From Candidatus Izemoplasma sp. (lineage in GTDB: Bacteria > Bacillota_I > Bacilli_A > Izemoplasmatales > Izemoplasmataceae): a stretch of DNA of 8,369 nucleotides. The translations under genes were made by a program, and so were the position numbers. This document shows positions 1 to 6,358 of this stretch, piece after piece. The notes below the pieces were generated by a model. The model worked only from the letters and a program-made list of their open reading frames with translations. It did no database searches and was not told the DNA's origin. Numbering within the stretch: position 1 is the stretch's first letter; every line of letters begins with the position of its first letter. The stretch is from positions 1-8,369 of the forward strand of contig JAIPGE010000053.1 in the NCBI GenBank assembly GCA_021736285.1, read 5' to 3'.

Positions 1-521
<521 letters not shown>

Positions 522-570
522 TTAATTAACATCTCCTTTTCATTTTTTAAATGCATTCTCATACAGTTTA

Positions 571-599
571 ATTATAAGGCATTAAGCGCTTATTTACAA
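571..599 (-). promoter_or_regulatory. eno proximal promoter P1
   Basis: On the minus strand TTGTAA (594-599) and a perfect TATAAT (571-576) are separated by 17 nt, a standard sigma-A layout. The transcript would start near 564 and give a leader of about 43 nt before the eno ATG. A 10-bp palindrome sits inside the spacer, and a cre-like site is centred about 57 nt upstream of the predicted start. Confidence 0.6.
583..592. promoter_or_regulatory. Perfect 10-bp palindrome TAAGCGCTTA in the eno P1 spacer
   Basis: TAAGCGCTTA is its own reverse complement and lies between the -35 and -10 boxes of eno P1, where a bound protein would block polymerase. Its core AAGCGCTT also fits the centre of the cre consensus but lacks the outer TG...CA, so it could be a degenerate second cre, another operator, or chance. 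Confidence 0.3.
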
Positions 600-601
600 A
601 T

Positions 602-629
602 ATTATAGTAATATTGAAAACACTTTCAA
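602..629 (-). promoter_or_regulatory. eno distal promoter P2
   Basis: On the minus strand TTGAAA (624-629) and TATAAT (602-607) are separated by 16 nt, with a predicted start near 595. The -35 box overlaps the last codons and stop of the upstream membrane gene. The cre-like site at 615-628 covers the -35 and spacer, so CcpA bound there should shut P2 while being placed to activate P1. Confidence 0.5.
615..628. promoter_or_regulatory. cre-like CcpA site upstream of eno
   Basis: TGAAAACACTTTCA matches the cre consensus TGWAANCGNTNWCA at 13 of 14 positions; the only mismatch is CA for the central CG. It sits within a 7-bp inverted repeat (ATTGAAA, ACAC, TTTCAAT; 613-630). Its centre (621.5) is 50.5 nt from the downstream edge of the P1 -10 box, the same distance as for the gpmI site. 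The call comes from consensus matching alone; no regulator gene is in the window. Confidence 0.5.
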
Positions 630-1066
630 TGACTTGTTTTCTGATAAACGACACCAATACTAATCATTAAGATAATCCATTCAATCATGTTTGATAGGTT
701 TCCACTCAAGTGTAAAAGAGGATTCAATAATTGACCAAGATAGGATAGTGAATAAAACAGTTTGAAAAAAAATGGCAACAAATCAAGGCCAAAAAAGAGC
801 ACTTGCAACGTGACCATACTGATTAAATAACTATTGAGCACAAACAGTCCGCCAAGGATACCATAAAGGATATGTGCGGTCTCATATTGTTTGCGAATAT
901 TGTTGGCTAGAAAGATTGCCAGTAATAAAAAGATAATTACAACTGTTGTATTCAAATACAAGAATAACACATAATTGATGACACCGTAAAAAACACCAGC
1001 AATAATCGAAGCCATTAGCCCCGCAATAATAACATAAGCCAAATCGTTTTTATTAATTGATTTCAT
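626..1066 (-). CDS. Hypothetical four-helix membrane protein between gpmI and eno
   Basis: I do not recognise this 146-residue protein. It is strongly hydrophobic with about four membrane segments: residues 9-37, 39-54, 65-93 and 124-141. A further apolar stretch at 94-119 could be re-entrant or lie on the membrane surface. Basic residues in the N-terminus (K2, K6) and in the loop NNIRKQ (55-60) suggest both face the cytoplasm. There are no cysteine, histidine-cluster or nucleotide-binding motifs. The chosen ATG (1064-1066) has an AGGTGG Shine-Dalgarno sequence 8 nt upstream; an in-frame GTG at 1076-1078 would put that ribosome site inside the gene. The stop is TGA. The gene begins only 16 nt after the gpmI terminator T-run, with no clear promoter of its own, so it probably depends on read-through from gpmI. 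A function cannot be assigned. Confidence 0.75.
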   Translation of the reverse strand: MKSINKNDLAYVIIAGLMASIIAGVFYGVINYVLFLYLNTTVVIIFLLLAIFLANNIRKQYETAHILYGILGGLFVLNSYLISMVTLQVLFFGLDLLPFFFKLFYSLSYLGQLLNPLLHLSGNLSNMIEWIILMISIGVVYQKTSH

Positions 1067-1082
1067 ATTTTCCACCACCTAC

Positions 1083-1104
1083 AAAAAAAGGTGCAATGCA
1101 CCTT
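1083..1104 (-). terminator. Compact intrinsic terminator of gpmI, stem contains the stop codon
   Basis: On the minus strand the arms AAGGTGC (1098-1104) and GCACCTT (1088-1094) enclose a 3-nt loop and run into a T-run over 1083-1089. The last two bases of the gpmI TAA stop (1103-1105) form the base of the stem. The Shine-Dalgarno sequence of the next gene begins 3 nt after the T-run, so this acts as a terminator or attenuator inside the gpmI transcript. Confidence 0.75.
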
Positions 1105-2620
1105 ATTTGGTTTTGATTAAAGTTTGTCCCGTCATTTCTTTTGGCTGTGTTATTCCTAAATATTCCAACATTGTTGGTGCGATGTCAGCCAAAACACCAC
1201 CGTCACGAATCGTGACATCTTTATCGGTGATAATGAGCGGTACCAAACTGGTTGTATGTGCTGTAAAAATATTGCCTTTTTCATCTAACATCTTTTCAGC
1301 ATTTCCATGGTCAGCTGTAACAAGCGCTACGCCACCTTTGTCTAAAATCGCATCAACGACTTTGCCCACACATTCATCAACTGTTTCAACTGCTTTAATC
1401 GTTGCTGGAATATCACCAGTATGTCCGACCATATCACAATTGGCATAGTTTAAAATAATTGTGTCGTGTTTGTCGCTAGCAATTTCATCAAGAATCTTAT
1501 CTGTTACTGTATATGCACTCATCTCTGGCTGCATATCATATGTCGCTACCTTTGGACTATTAACAAGTACCCGTTTGCTGTTTTTGATTTCTTTATCCAT
1601 ACCACCATCAAAGAAGAATGTAACATGGGCATATTTTTCCGTTTCAGCAATCCGTAATTGATTTAGCCCGGCATCACTAATCACATCACCATACATACTT
1701 TTTAATTGTTTTAAATCAAAAGCAATCTCACCTTTGACACTATCTGCATAACTCATTGTTTGAATAAATGTAATGTCTGTGGGTCCATTTTCATAATTGA
1801 GATTACACGCGGTTGGATTGGATAAAGCTGTTCCAATTTCAATCGCACGGTCTGGTCTAAAATTGGCAAAGATAACAGAATCTTTATCTTCAATCATTCC
1901 GTTTTTGTTTACCACAAATGGAATCACAAACTCATCCCATACTTTATCTTTATGATTTGCTTTTACACCCGCAATTGGATCTTCATAATAAGGTCCTTTG
2001 GCTTGGGTTACAACGTCATAATGTTTTTGAACACGATCCCAGTTTTTATCGCGATCCATACCATAATAACGGCCACCGACAGTGGCGATTTTACCATAGT
2101 TAATTTCCGCCATATAGTCTAATAATTCCTGAATATATATCGGCGCAGAATCTGGGGGTACATCGCGTCCATCTAACAACGCATGGATATACGTTTCTTT
2201 CACATTATTTTGTTTTGCTAAATCTAAGAAGGCTTTTATATGAAGAATGTGACTGTGCACACCACCATCACTTAAAAGTCCCATAATGTGTAATTTTGAA
2301 TCATTGTCGTTAACGTTTTTAATCGCATTAAGATACGCTTCATTTTTGAAAAATGAACCATCTTCAATGGCTTTATTAATTCGTGTTAATGATTGATATA
2401 CAATCCGTCCAGCACCTAAATTCATGTGCCCAACTTCACTGTTTCCCATTTGTCCTTCTGGTAATCCAACAGAAAGTCCACTTGCTTTCAATGTATTTGT
2501 CGGATATTCTTTCATCAATAAATCCACATTGGGCGTATTTGCCAAACTAACGGCATTCCCTGTGTCATTATCTGCTAAACCAAACCCATCCATAATAATT
2601 AAAGCTACGGGTTTTTTCAT
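1103..2620 (-). CDS. gpmI: 2,3-bisphosphoglycerate-independent phosphoglycerate mutase
   Basis: This cytoplasmic enzyme interconverts 3-phosphoglycerate and 2-phosphoglycerate through a phosphoserine intermediate, with two Mn2+ ions. The 505-residue product is close to the usual length of about 510. Both domains of the alkaline-phosphatase superfamily fold are complete. Asp11 (MDGFG), nucleophile Ser61 (MGNSEVGH), Asp437 and His438 (TADHGNAEK) form one metal site. Asp396 and His400 (DMVGHTG) with His455 (AHTT) form the other. The substrate-binding phosphotransferase domain shows LSDGGVHSH (117-124), LDGRDVPPDSA (149-159), GRYYGMDRDKNWDRV (183-197) and FRPDRA (254-259). ATG at 2618-2620 was chosen because GAGGTGAT lies just upstream and the protein then begins MKKPVALIIMDGFG; the longer frame to 2659 would start inside the promoter. 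It supplies 2-phosphoglycerate to the nearby enolase and is divergent from the maltosyltransferase gene. Confidence 0.98.
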   Translation of the reverse strand: MKKPVALIIMDGFGLADNDTGNAVSLANTPNVDLLMKEYPTNTLKASGLSVGLPEGQMGNSEVGHMNLGAGRIVYQSLTRINKAIEDGSFFKNEAYLNAIKNVNDNDSKLHIMGLLSDGGVHSHILHIKAFLDLAKQNNVKETYIHALLDGRDVPPDSAPIYIQELLDYMAEINYGKIATVGGRYYGMDRDKNWDRVQKHYDVVTQAKGPYYEDPIAGVKANHKDKVWDEFVIPFVVNKNGMIEDKDSVIFANFRPDRAIEIGTALSNPTACNLNYENGPTDITFIQTMSYADSVKGEIAFDLKQLKSMYGDVISDAGLNQLRIAETEKYAHVTFFFDGGMDKEIKNSKRVLVNSPKVATYDMQPEMSAYTVTDKILDEIASDKHDTIILNYANCDMVGHTGDIPATIKAVETVDECVGKVVDAILDKGGVALVTADHGNAEKMLDEKGNIFTAHTTSLVPLIITDKDVTIRDGGVLADIAPTMLEYLGITQPKEMTGQTLIKTK

Positions 2621-2642
2621 AACTATCACCTCTAACAACCAC

Positions 2643-2671
2643 ATTATAGTATAAAACACTCAAAATTCATA
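2643..2671 (-). promoter_or_regulatory. Probable gpmI promoter (good -10, weak -35)
   Basis: The minus strand has a perfect TATAAT at 2643-2648, about 22 nt upstream of the gpmI ATG, which predicts a start near 2636. At 17 nt spacing the -35 position reads TATGAA, a poor match. A weak -35 below an upstream cre-like site is what an activator-dependent promoter would look like. Confidence 0.45.
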
Positions 2672-2686
2672 GTAATATAGCCTATG

Positions 2687-2700
2687 TGATAGCGTTTACA
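2687..2700. promoter_or_regulatory. cre-like CcpA site shared by gpmI and the maltosyltransferase gene
   Basis: TGATAGCGTTTACA matches TGWAANCGNTNWCA at 13 of 14 positions and keeps the central CG. It lies in the divergent intergenic region, centred at 2693.5. That is 50.5 nt from the downstream edge of the gpmI -10 and 51.5 nt from that of the maltosyltransferase -10, so it sits near -57 to both predicted starts. It is not within either core promoter, so activation is more likely than blocking. Confidence 0.55.
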
Positions 2701-2711
2701 CATTTGACTGT

Positions 2712-2745
2712 TTGTATTTCTTTTCTTAATAAAGTATATTATAAT
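2712..2745 (+). promoter_or_regulatory. Promoter region of the maltosyltransferase gene
   Basis: TATAAT at 2740-2745 is the best -10, but the -35 position 17 nt above it reads only TTTCTT. An overlapping alternative is TTGTAT (2712-2717), 17 nt, TATATT (2735-2740). Either would start transcription near 2747-2752, just before the ribosome site. Weak -35 boxes again fit an activator-dependent promoter. Confidence 0.4.
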
Positions 2746-2763
2746 ATTATACGAGGTGATGTT

Positions 2764-4848
2764 ATGAGTCAACTATATTTAGAAAAAGTACGCGATGTAC
2801 TCAAAAATAAAAAAAGCAGTATGGTATTTAATTATACCGTTCCTGATCTTTGGAACTGTTTTGATTATTCAAAAGAAAAATTTATAAAAACACCCGACCA
2901 TGAATTAATCGTTAATCCTTACGATTTTTTTCAATCATTAATAGATAATTATCTATTACCAAAGAAAAAATCAAACATCGATTATTTACAAAGTTATGCA
3001 AAATTAACCAATCGACAGTTGAAACAACGTAACTATTTACCCGGTGATTGGATCAAAAACAGTATCCTATATTCGACTATGATACGTACAAGCGCAGCAT
3101 GGGACCATGACCGAAGCGGCTACTTAGAAGATAACAACATCTATCACATGTGTGAAACAGGTAGTTTTGTAAAAATGCTCGCGCTGTTGCCCCTGCTTAA
3201 AAAGATGGGAATTGATGTTGTTTACATGCTTCCGATATCACTGTTTAGTTTAAAAGACAAAAAAGGCGATTTGGGAAGTCCTTATGGTGTGAAGAGTTTT
3301 ACCAAACTCGACCCTAACTTAAAAGACAGTTTAACTGATCAAGCAACAACAGTTGAAGAGGAATTCAAAGCCTTTGTTGAAGCTTGTCATATCCTTGATA
3401 TGAAAGTTATTATAGATATTATTCCAAGAACAAATTCGGTCGATAGTGATTTAATTAGAACTCATCCTGAATGGTTTTATTGGATTAAGGCAAGTGACTA
3501 TGATAACTACAGTACACCAACAATTCCAGGTATTCCACCAACCGCAACTCCAACGCTTGACATGATGGAAAAAGTCTATGCAGAACCAGATACATTACGG
3601 CATATTAATATGTTTCAATACGATCCTAAAACCCAAGACTCTGAACTGTGGAAAAAGGTAAAACGAAAGAAAAACTTATCCAAAGCGATTATGGAAGCCT
3701 ATGATTTACGTGTAGCCCCGGCTTTTAGCGATTACATCAACGATCCACAACCGCCATGGACAGATGTCACATTTTTCAGGATGTATGAAGATTTCCCGAA
3801 AGCAACCCGACAATTTTTAGATACAACCAAGCGACCACCTTATATTCTAAATGATACAATTAAATCAAACATGTATCCCGGTGAAACACCAAATATTGAA
3901 CTATGGAAAAAGTTAGCTGATATCATACCAGAATATCAACGCCATTATGGCATTGATGGTGCACGGATTGATATGGGTCATGCACTACCAAAAGAACTGT
4001 TAACAATGATCATGTCAAAAGCCCGTGATATTGATTCTGACTTCACATTTATTGCTGAAGAACTACAGCCGCAAAATGCTGATAAAGCTCGTGAAAATAA
4101 CTATAATTTAATCATTAGCAATGGCTTTATTATGGAACCACGGTTCTTCGAAGGAAAATTACTTGAATTTATGCATCAAAGCATTGACCTCCCCCTTCCT
4201 GTTTTTGCGATGGGAGACACCCACGACACCCCGCGACTTGCAGCACGAGAAGGTGGCACAACAACAGCTAAATTACTAACAATTTTAAACTACTTCATGC
4301 CCGAAGCTGTCCCTTTTATTAATAGTGGCCAAGAAGTTTACGAAACACAACCAATGAACACCGGTCTGGATGCACGTGATAATGAGCAATTTATGTTAAA
4401 TCAAACTGATCCTTATTATGGTAAACTGGCATTATTTGATAAATACCAGTTTCATTACACCAATCCACATCGTTGGGAACTCCCTGACATTTTAGATTTT
4501 ATCAAACCGATAAGACAAAAATATTTGCCCCAAATTACCAATAAAAAATATTTTATTCCGCTTTATGGCAAAAATCATCCAAATACACTTATTGGTCTTA
4601 GTTATTTTAAAAAAACGAAGAAAAAAGAACATAATGTCTTGATTGTCCTTGCCAACAGTCATCCTTATGAAGAAGTAAAACGGGCAATACCGATTCATGA
4701 CTTGCGTCATCAATCTCAAAATAATGCCATGGTCGGCTCTTTACTTTTTTCAACGCATGAAGATCCTCGACCATTTACCCAATTCTTTGATGACAACACC
4801 TTAGATATCCATTTAGGACGTGGTGAAATAAAAATTATTGAACTTTAA
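2764..4848 (+). CDS. mmtA: Maltosyltransferase, GH13 family, Thermotoga MTase type
   Basis: This 694-residue GH13 enzyme should move maltosyl units between maltodextrins. Known enzymes of this type transfer maltose units exclusively and do not simply hydrolyse starch. From memory it follows the Thermotoga maritima maltosyltransferase along nearly its whole length, sharing stretches such as EEFKAFVEACHIL, the DSDLI and HP.WFYWIK blocks after region I, NDPQP.W.DVTF near 326-336 and DMGHALPKELL near 403-413. GH13 region I is DIIPRTNS with Asp218, in place of the usual DxxxNH. Region II is GIDGARID with nucleophile Asp403. Region III is IAEEL with acid/base Glu432. Region IV is THDTPR with His487 and Asp488, where Thermotoga, as I recall it, has Pro in place of the His. 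There is no signal peptide, so it acts inside the cell. ATG 2764 follows GAGGTGAT closely; the frame to 2686 would overlap the cre site and promoter. A specific substrate remains an inference. Confidence 0.88.
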   Translation: MSQLYLEKVRDVLKNKKSSMVFNYTVPDLWNCFDYSKEKFIKTPDHELIVNPYDFFQSLIDNYLLPKKKSNIDYLQSYAKLTNRQLKQRNYLPGDWIKNSILYSTMIRTSAAWDHDRSGYLEDNNIYHMCETGSFVKMLALLPLLKKMGIDVVYMLPISLFSLKDKKGDLGSPYGVKSFTKLDPNLKDSLTDQATTVEEEFKAFVEACHILDMKVIIDIIPRTNSVDSDLIRTHPEWFYWIKASDYDNYSTPTIPGIPPTATPTLDMMEKVYAEPDTLRHINMFQYDPKTQDSELWKKVKRKKNLSKAIMEAYDLRVAPAFSDYINDPQPPWTDVTFFRMYEDFPKATRQFLDTTKRPPYILNDTIKSNMYPGETPNIELWKKLADIIPEYQRHYGIDGARIDMGHALPKELLTMIMSKARDIDSDFTFIAEELQPQNADKARENNYNLIISNGFIMEPRFFEGKLLEFMHQSIDLPLPVFAMGDTHDTPRLAAREGGTTTAKLLTILNYFMPEAVPFINSGQEVYETQPMNTGLDARDNEQFMLNQTDPYYGKLALFDKYQFHYTNPHRWELPDILDFIKPIRQKYLPQITNKKYFIPLYGKNHPNTLIGLSYFKKTKKKEHNVLIVLANSHPYEEVKRAIPIHDLRHQSQNNAMVGSLLFSTHEDPRPFTQFFDDNTLDIHLGRGEIKIIEL

Positions 4849-4877
4849 AAAAGTCTGGATAATATCCAGGCTTTTTT
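4847..4877. terminator. Bidirectional terminator between the maltosyltransferase gene and folT
   Basis: GTCTGGAT (4853-4860) and ATCCAGGC (4864-4871) pair with one G-U wobble around a 3-nt loop. They are flanked by A6 (4847-4852) and T6 (4872-4877), giving a U-run in either direction. It begins within the TAA stop of the plus-strand gene and lies 12 nt beyond the folT stop, so it serves both convergent genes. Confidence 0.85.
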
Positions 4878-4888
4878 AACGGTAATTA

Positions 4889-5410
4889 CTATAAATTGTT
4901 TCTTAATAATTTTAAATCATGGATTAACACACGATGATACAAAATATCGATCAATACAACTTGTATTGGCAACTTAATTAACAGTGTCACAAGGCGTACT
5001 GGTAACATTGCAAACATCCCTGCTTGCATCCAAACATATAATTGTAATGAATTCAGTCCAAATGTTAATAAACTTGTAATTGTGACAACCAGTATTAATT
5101 TCAATGCTGAGTAGTTGCGTTTAAACAAAAATAATCCTGGTATAATACCCCATAACATTGAACTAACTGTGAAGAGATTAAAGCCAGTTGCGAGATTGGG
5201 CATCAAGATGTTAATCCAATCCGTGGTAAATCCTCCAATTGCCCCTGCCAAAGGCCCAAACATCATTCCAATAATCATTAAAGGAATATCATAAAATGTA
5301 AAACGATAAGTTGCGACAGTAAAACTTAACCCCACCTTTAATACGATTGCAATAGCGACTAAAACAGCAATTCGAATTAATATATGTAAGTTAAATGTGC
5401 GATTATGCAT
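4889..5410 (-). CDS. folT: ECF transporter S component, folate (FolT) family
   Basis: FolT is the membrane substrate-binding subunit that captures folates and works with the shared EcfA/EcfA'/EcfT energising module, which is not in this window. The 173-residue protein has about six hydrophobic segments and normal S-component length. Helix 1 carries the AxxxA motif (Ala15, Ala19) used for docking on EcfT. The stretch YRFTFYDIPLMIIGMMFGP (35-53), followed by AGAIGGFTTDW (55-65), is typical of the FolT-like group, where the sequence runs R-x-x-F, then IP, then G-x-x-FGP and an Asp. Sequence alone would leave riboflavin or other vitamins possible, but the tetrahydrofolate riboswitch just upstream points to folate. 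ATG 5408-5410 has AGGAGG 10 nt upstream, slightly distant, because a U-run lies between them. Stop is TAG. It has its own promoter but may also be reached by read-through from ung. Confidence 0.88.
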   Translation of the reverse strand: MHNRTFNLHILIRIAVLVAIAIVLKVGLSFTVATYRFTFYDIPLMIIGMMFGPLAGAIGGFTTDWINILMPNLATGFNLFTVSSMLWGIIPGLFLFKRNYSALKLILVVTITSLLTFGLNSLQLYVWMQAGMFAMLPVRLVTLLIKLPIQVVLIDILYHRVLIHDLKLLRNNL

Positions 5411-5414
5411 AAAT

Positions 5415-5442
5415 AAAAAACCTCCTAAAATAGTTTAGAGGT
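5415..5442 (-). terminator. Riboswitch expression platform: terminator hairpin that also hides the folT Shine-Dalgarno
   Basis: On the minus strand ACCTCTAAA (5434-5442) pairs with TTTAGGAGGT (5420-5429) around the loop CTAT. This gives 5 + 4 pairs with one bulged G, followed by a T-run (5415-5420). The 3' arm contains the folT ribosome site AGGAGG (5421-5426). The hairpin can therefore stop transcription or mask the ribosome site. Upstream, GTGGAC (5441-5446) could instead pair with GTCCGC (5468-5473) at the end of the aptamer. Confidence 0.7.
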
Positions 5443-5464
5443 CCACGTAAAAAAGGCTAATTTT

Positions 5465-5554
5465 TCAGCGGACGCACTATTTCACCGCCACAAATGTGTT
5501 CGTTTATACCCAACTTCCCATGGTATAACACTTAACGCGAAATAGCTACTCTGA
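5465..5554 (-). promoter_or_regulatory. Tetrahydrofolate (THF, folT motif) riboswitch aptamer
   Basis: The minus strand carries the conserved blocks of this class in order: AGAGTAG, then TTCGCGTTAAGTG, then ATGGGA, then ACGAA, then GCGGTGAAATAG and GCGTCCGCTG. The helices form. P1 is TCAG (5551-5554) with CTGA (5465-5468). P2 is CTATTTC with GAAATAG. A TTATACC/GGTATAA helix closes the ATGGGA loop. A small CAC/GTG hairpin follows ACGAA. THF riboswitches usually sit before folT or folate-synthesis genes and lower expression when folate is plentiful. The folT-like gene directly downstream fits. Confidence 0.95.
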
Positions 5555-5562
5555 CAATTCTT

Positions 5563-5590
5563 ATTGTATCACGTTTATTTATCTTGTCAA
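5563..5590 (-). promoter_or_regulatory. Strong sigma-A promoter of the riboswitch-folT transcript
   Basis: On the minus strand a perfect TTGACA (5585-5590), 16 nt, then TACAAT (5563-5568) with an extended TGA just before it. The start is predicted near 5556, one or two bases ahead of the first P1 strand of the riboswitch. The -35 begins 10 nt after the ung stop codon, and no terminator is visible between ung and this promoter. Confidence 0.85.
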
Positions 5591-5600
5591 CAGACATCCG

Positions 5601-6269
5601 TCAGTTCTTAAGTTGAAAATCAATTGGCATTCGATGATTCGTTTTTAGAAATGTGTTAATCGATGAAAATACCCGTGAACCATAGAAAGAATGTCGCGCA
5701 CTTAAGGGACTTGGATGACTTGAAGTCAACTTTAAATGGTGGGAATTGGTAATTAAAGATTGGTATTTTTTTGCCTTATTGCCCCAAAGAACAAATACTT
5801 TTGGGGTGTCATTTTTATCAAGTAACATGATGATTTGTTCTAGCAATCGTTCCCAACCCAGTCCTTGATGACTTAATGGTTTGTTTTCTTCTACTGTTAA
5901 AATGGCATTCAATAACAACACACCTTGTTTTGCCCAAAACGACAAGTCACCATGAGACGGTATCTCAAATCCTAAATCATTGTTCAATTCTTTAAAGATG
6001 TTTTGTAGTGATGGAGGTATTTTAACTCCTTTTTTAACACTAAACGCTAAGCCGTGTGCTTGATTTGGATTGTGATAAGGATCTTGTCCAATAATAATAA
6101 CTTTAACTGCTTTAAATGAACAATATGTCAACGCATTAAACACATCATTTTGGCGTGGATATATTGTCTTTTGTTTATATTCTTGATTAAGATAATCAAT
6201 TAAATCATACAAATATGACATATCGTACTGTGCTTCTAAAACCTGTTGCCAATCACTTGGTAAATTCAT
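5601..6269 (-). CDS. ung: Uracil-DNA glycosylase, family 1
   Basis: Ung removes uracil from DNA left by cytosine deamination or dUMP incorporation, starting base excision repair. The 222-residue product has normal family-1 length. The water-activating motif GQDPYH (61-66) contains Asp63. GLAFS carries the base-stacking Phe76. Asn121 in LLLNAILTV recognises uracil. HPSPLSA (185-191) carries His185 and the minor-groove wedge Leu189. All match their E. coli counterparts with an offset of one or two residues. The segment after HPSPLSA reads RHSFYGSRVFSSIN, the usual place of the R/G-F-x-G-x-x-x-F block. ATG 6267-6269 has AGGTGAT immediately upstream. Stop is TGA. It lies between ppdK and folT on the same strand with its own likely promoter, and shows no functional tie to either. 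Confidence 0.97.
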   Translation of the reverse strand: MNLPSDWQQVLEAQYDMSYLYDLIDYLNQEYKQKTIYPRQNDVFNALTYCSFKAVKVIIIGQDPYHNPNQAHGLAFSVKKGVKIPPSLQNIFKELNNDLGFEIPSHGDLSFWAKQGVLLLNAILTVEENKPLSHQGLGWERLLEQIIMLLDKNDTPKVFVLWGNKAKKYQSLITNSHHLKLTSSHPSPLSARHSFYGSRVFSSINTFLKTNHRMPIDFQLKN

Positions 6270-6285
6270 ACTATCACCTATGCAT

Positions 6286-6314
6286 AGTATACATAACTAT
6301 CTTTAAAAAGGCAA
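6286..6314 (-). promoter_or_regulatory. Probable ung promoter
   Basis: On the minus strand TTGCCT (6309-6314), 17 nt, then TATACT (6286-6291). The start would fall near 6279, giving a leader of only about 10 nt that barely includes the AGGTGAT ribosome site. The -35 overlaps the end of the ppdK terminator T-run, so the two genes are packed tightly. Confidence 0.45.
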
Positions 6315-6344
6315 AAAAAAGATAGCACGAATTCGTGCTATCTT
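6313..6344 (-). terminator. Intrinsic terminator of ppdK, 26-bp perfect palindrome
   Basis: Positions 6319-6344 form a perfect palindrome (core GATAGCACGAATTCGTGCTATC, written here only by its ends: GATAGCACGA...TCGTGCTATC). On the minus strand it is followed by a T-run across 6313-6320. It lies 15 nt after the ppdK stop codon. The plus strand lacks a matching U-run, so it works mainly for ppdK. Confidence 0.92.
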
Positions 6345-6358
6345 CAGTTTTCTTCAGA

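Noticed and set aside
626..628. TGA read as tryptophan (Mollicutes code 4)
   Set aside because: All tryptophans in the recognised genes are TGG. TGA ends ung at the expected family length, so TGA acts as a stop here.
1067..1078. GTG start four codons upstream for the membrane protein
   Set aside because: It would place the AGGTGG site within the coding sequence; ATG 1064-1066 has correct spacing.
2621..2659. Longer gpmI frame beginning at 2659
   Set aside because: The 13 extra residues would begin upstream of the predicted -10 and have no ribosome site; MKKPVALIIMDGFG with GAGGTGAT upstream is the normal start.
2686..2763. Longer maltosyltransferase frame beginning at 2686
   Set aside because: It would run through the cre-like site and promoter; ATG 2764 has a clear GAGGTGAT ribosome site.
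5588..5600. Short inverted repeat TGTC...GACA after ung as a terminator
   Set aside because: Only 4 pairs, no U-run, and it overlaps the folT -35 box; ung has no convincing terminator of its own.
6275..6300. Small palindromes (ATGCAT, GTATAC) in the ung leader as an operator
   Set aside because: They are short, AT-rich and explained by the -10 box and flanking bases; no longer symmetry is present.
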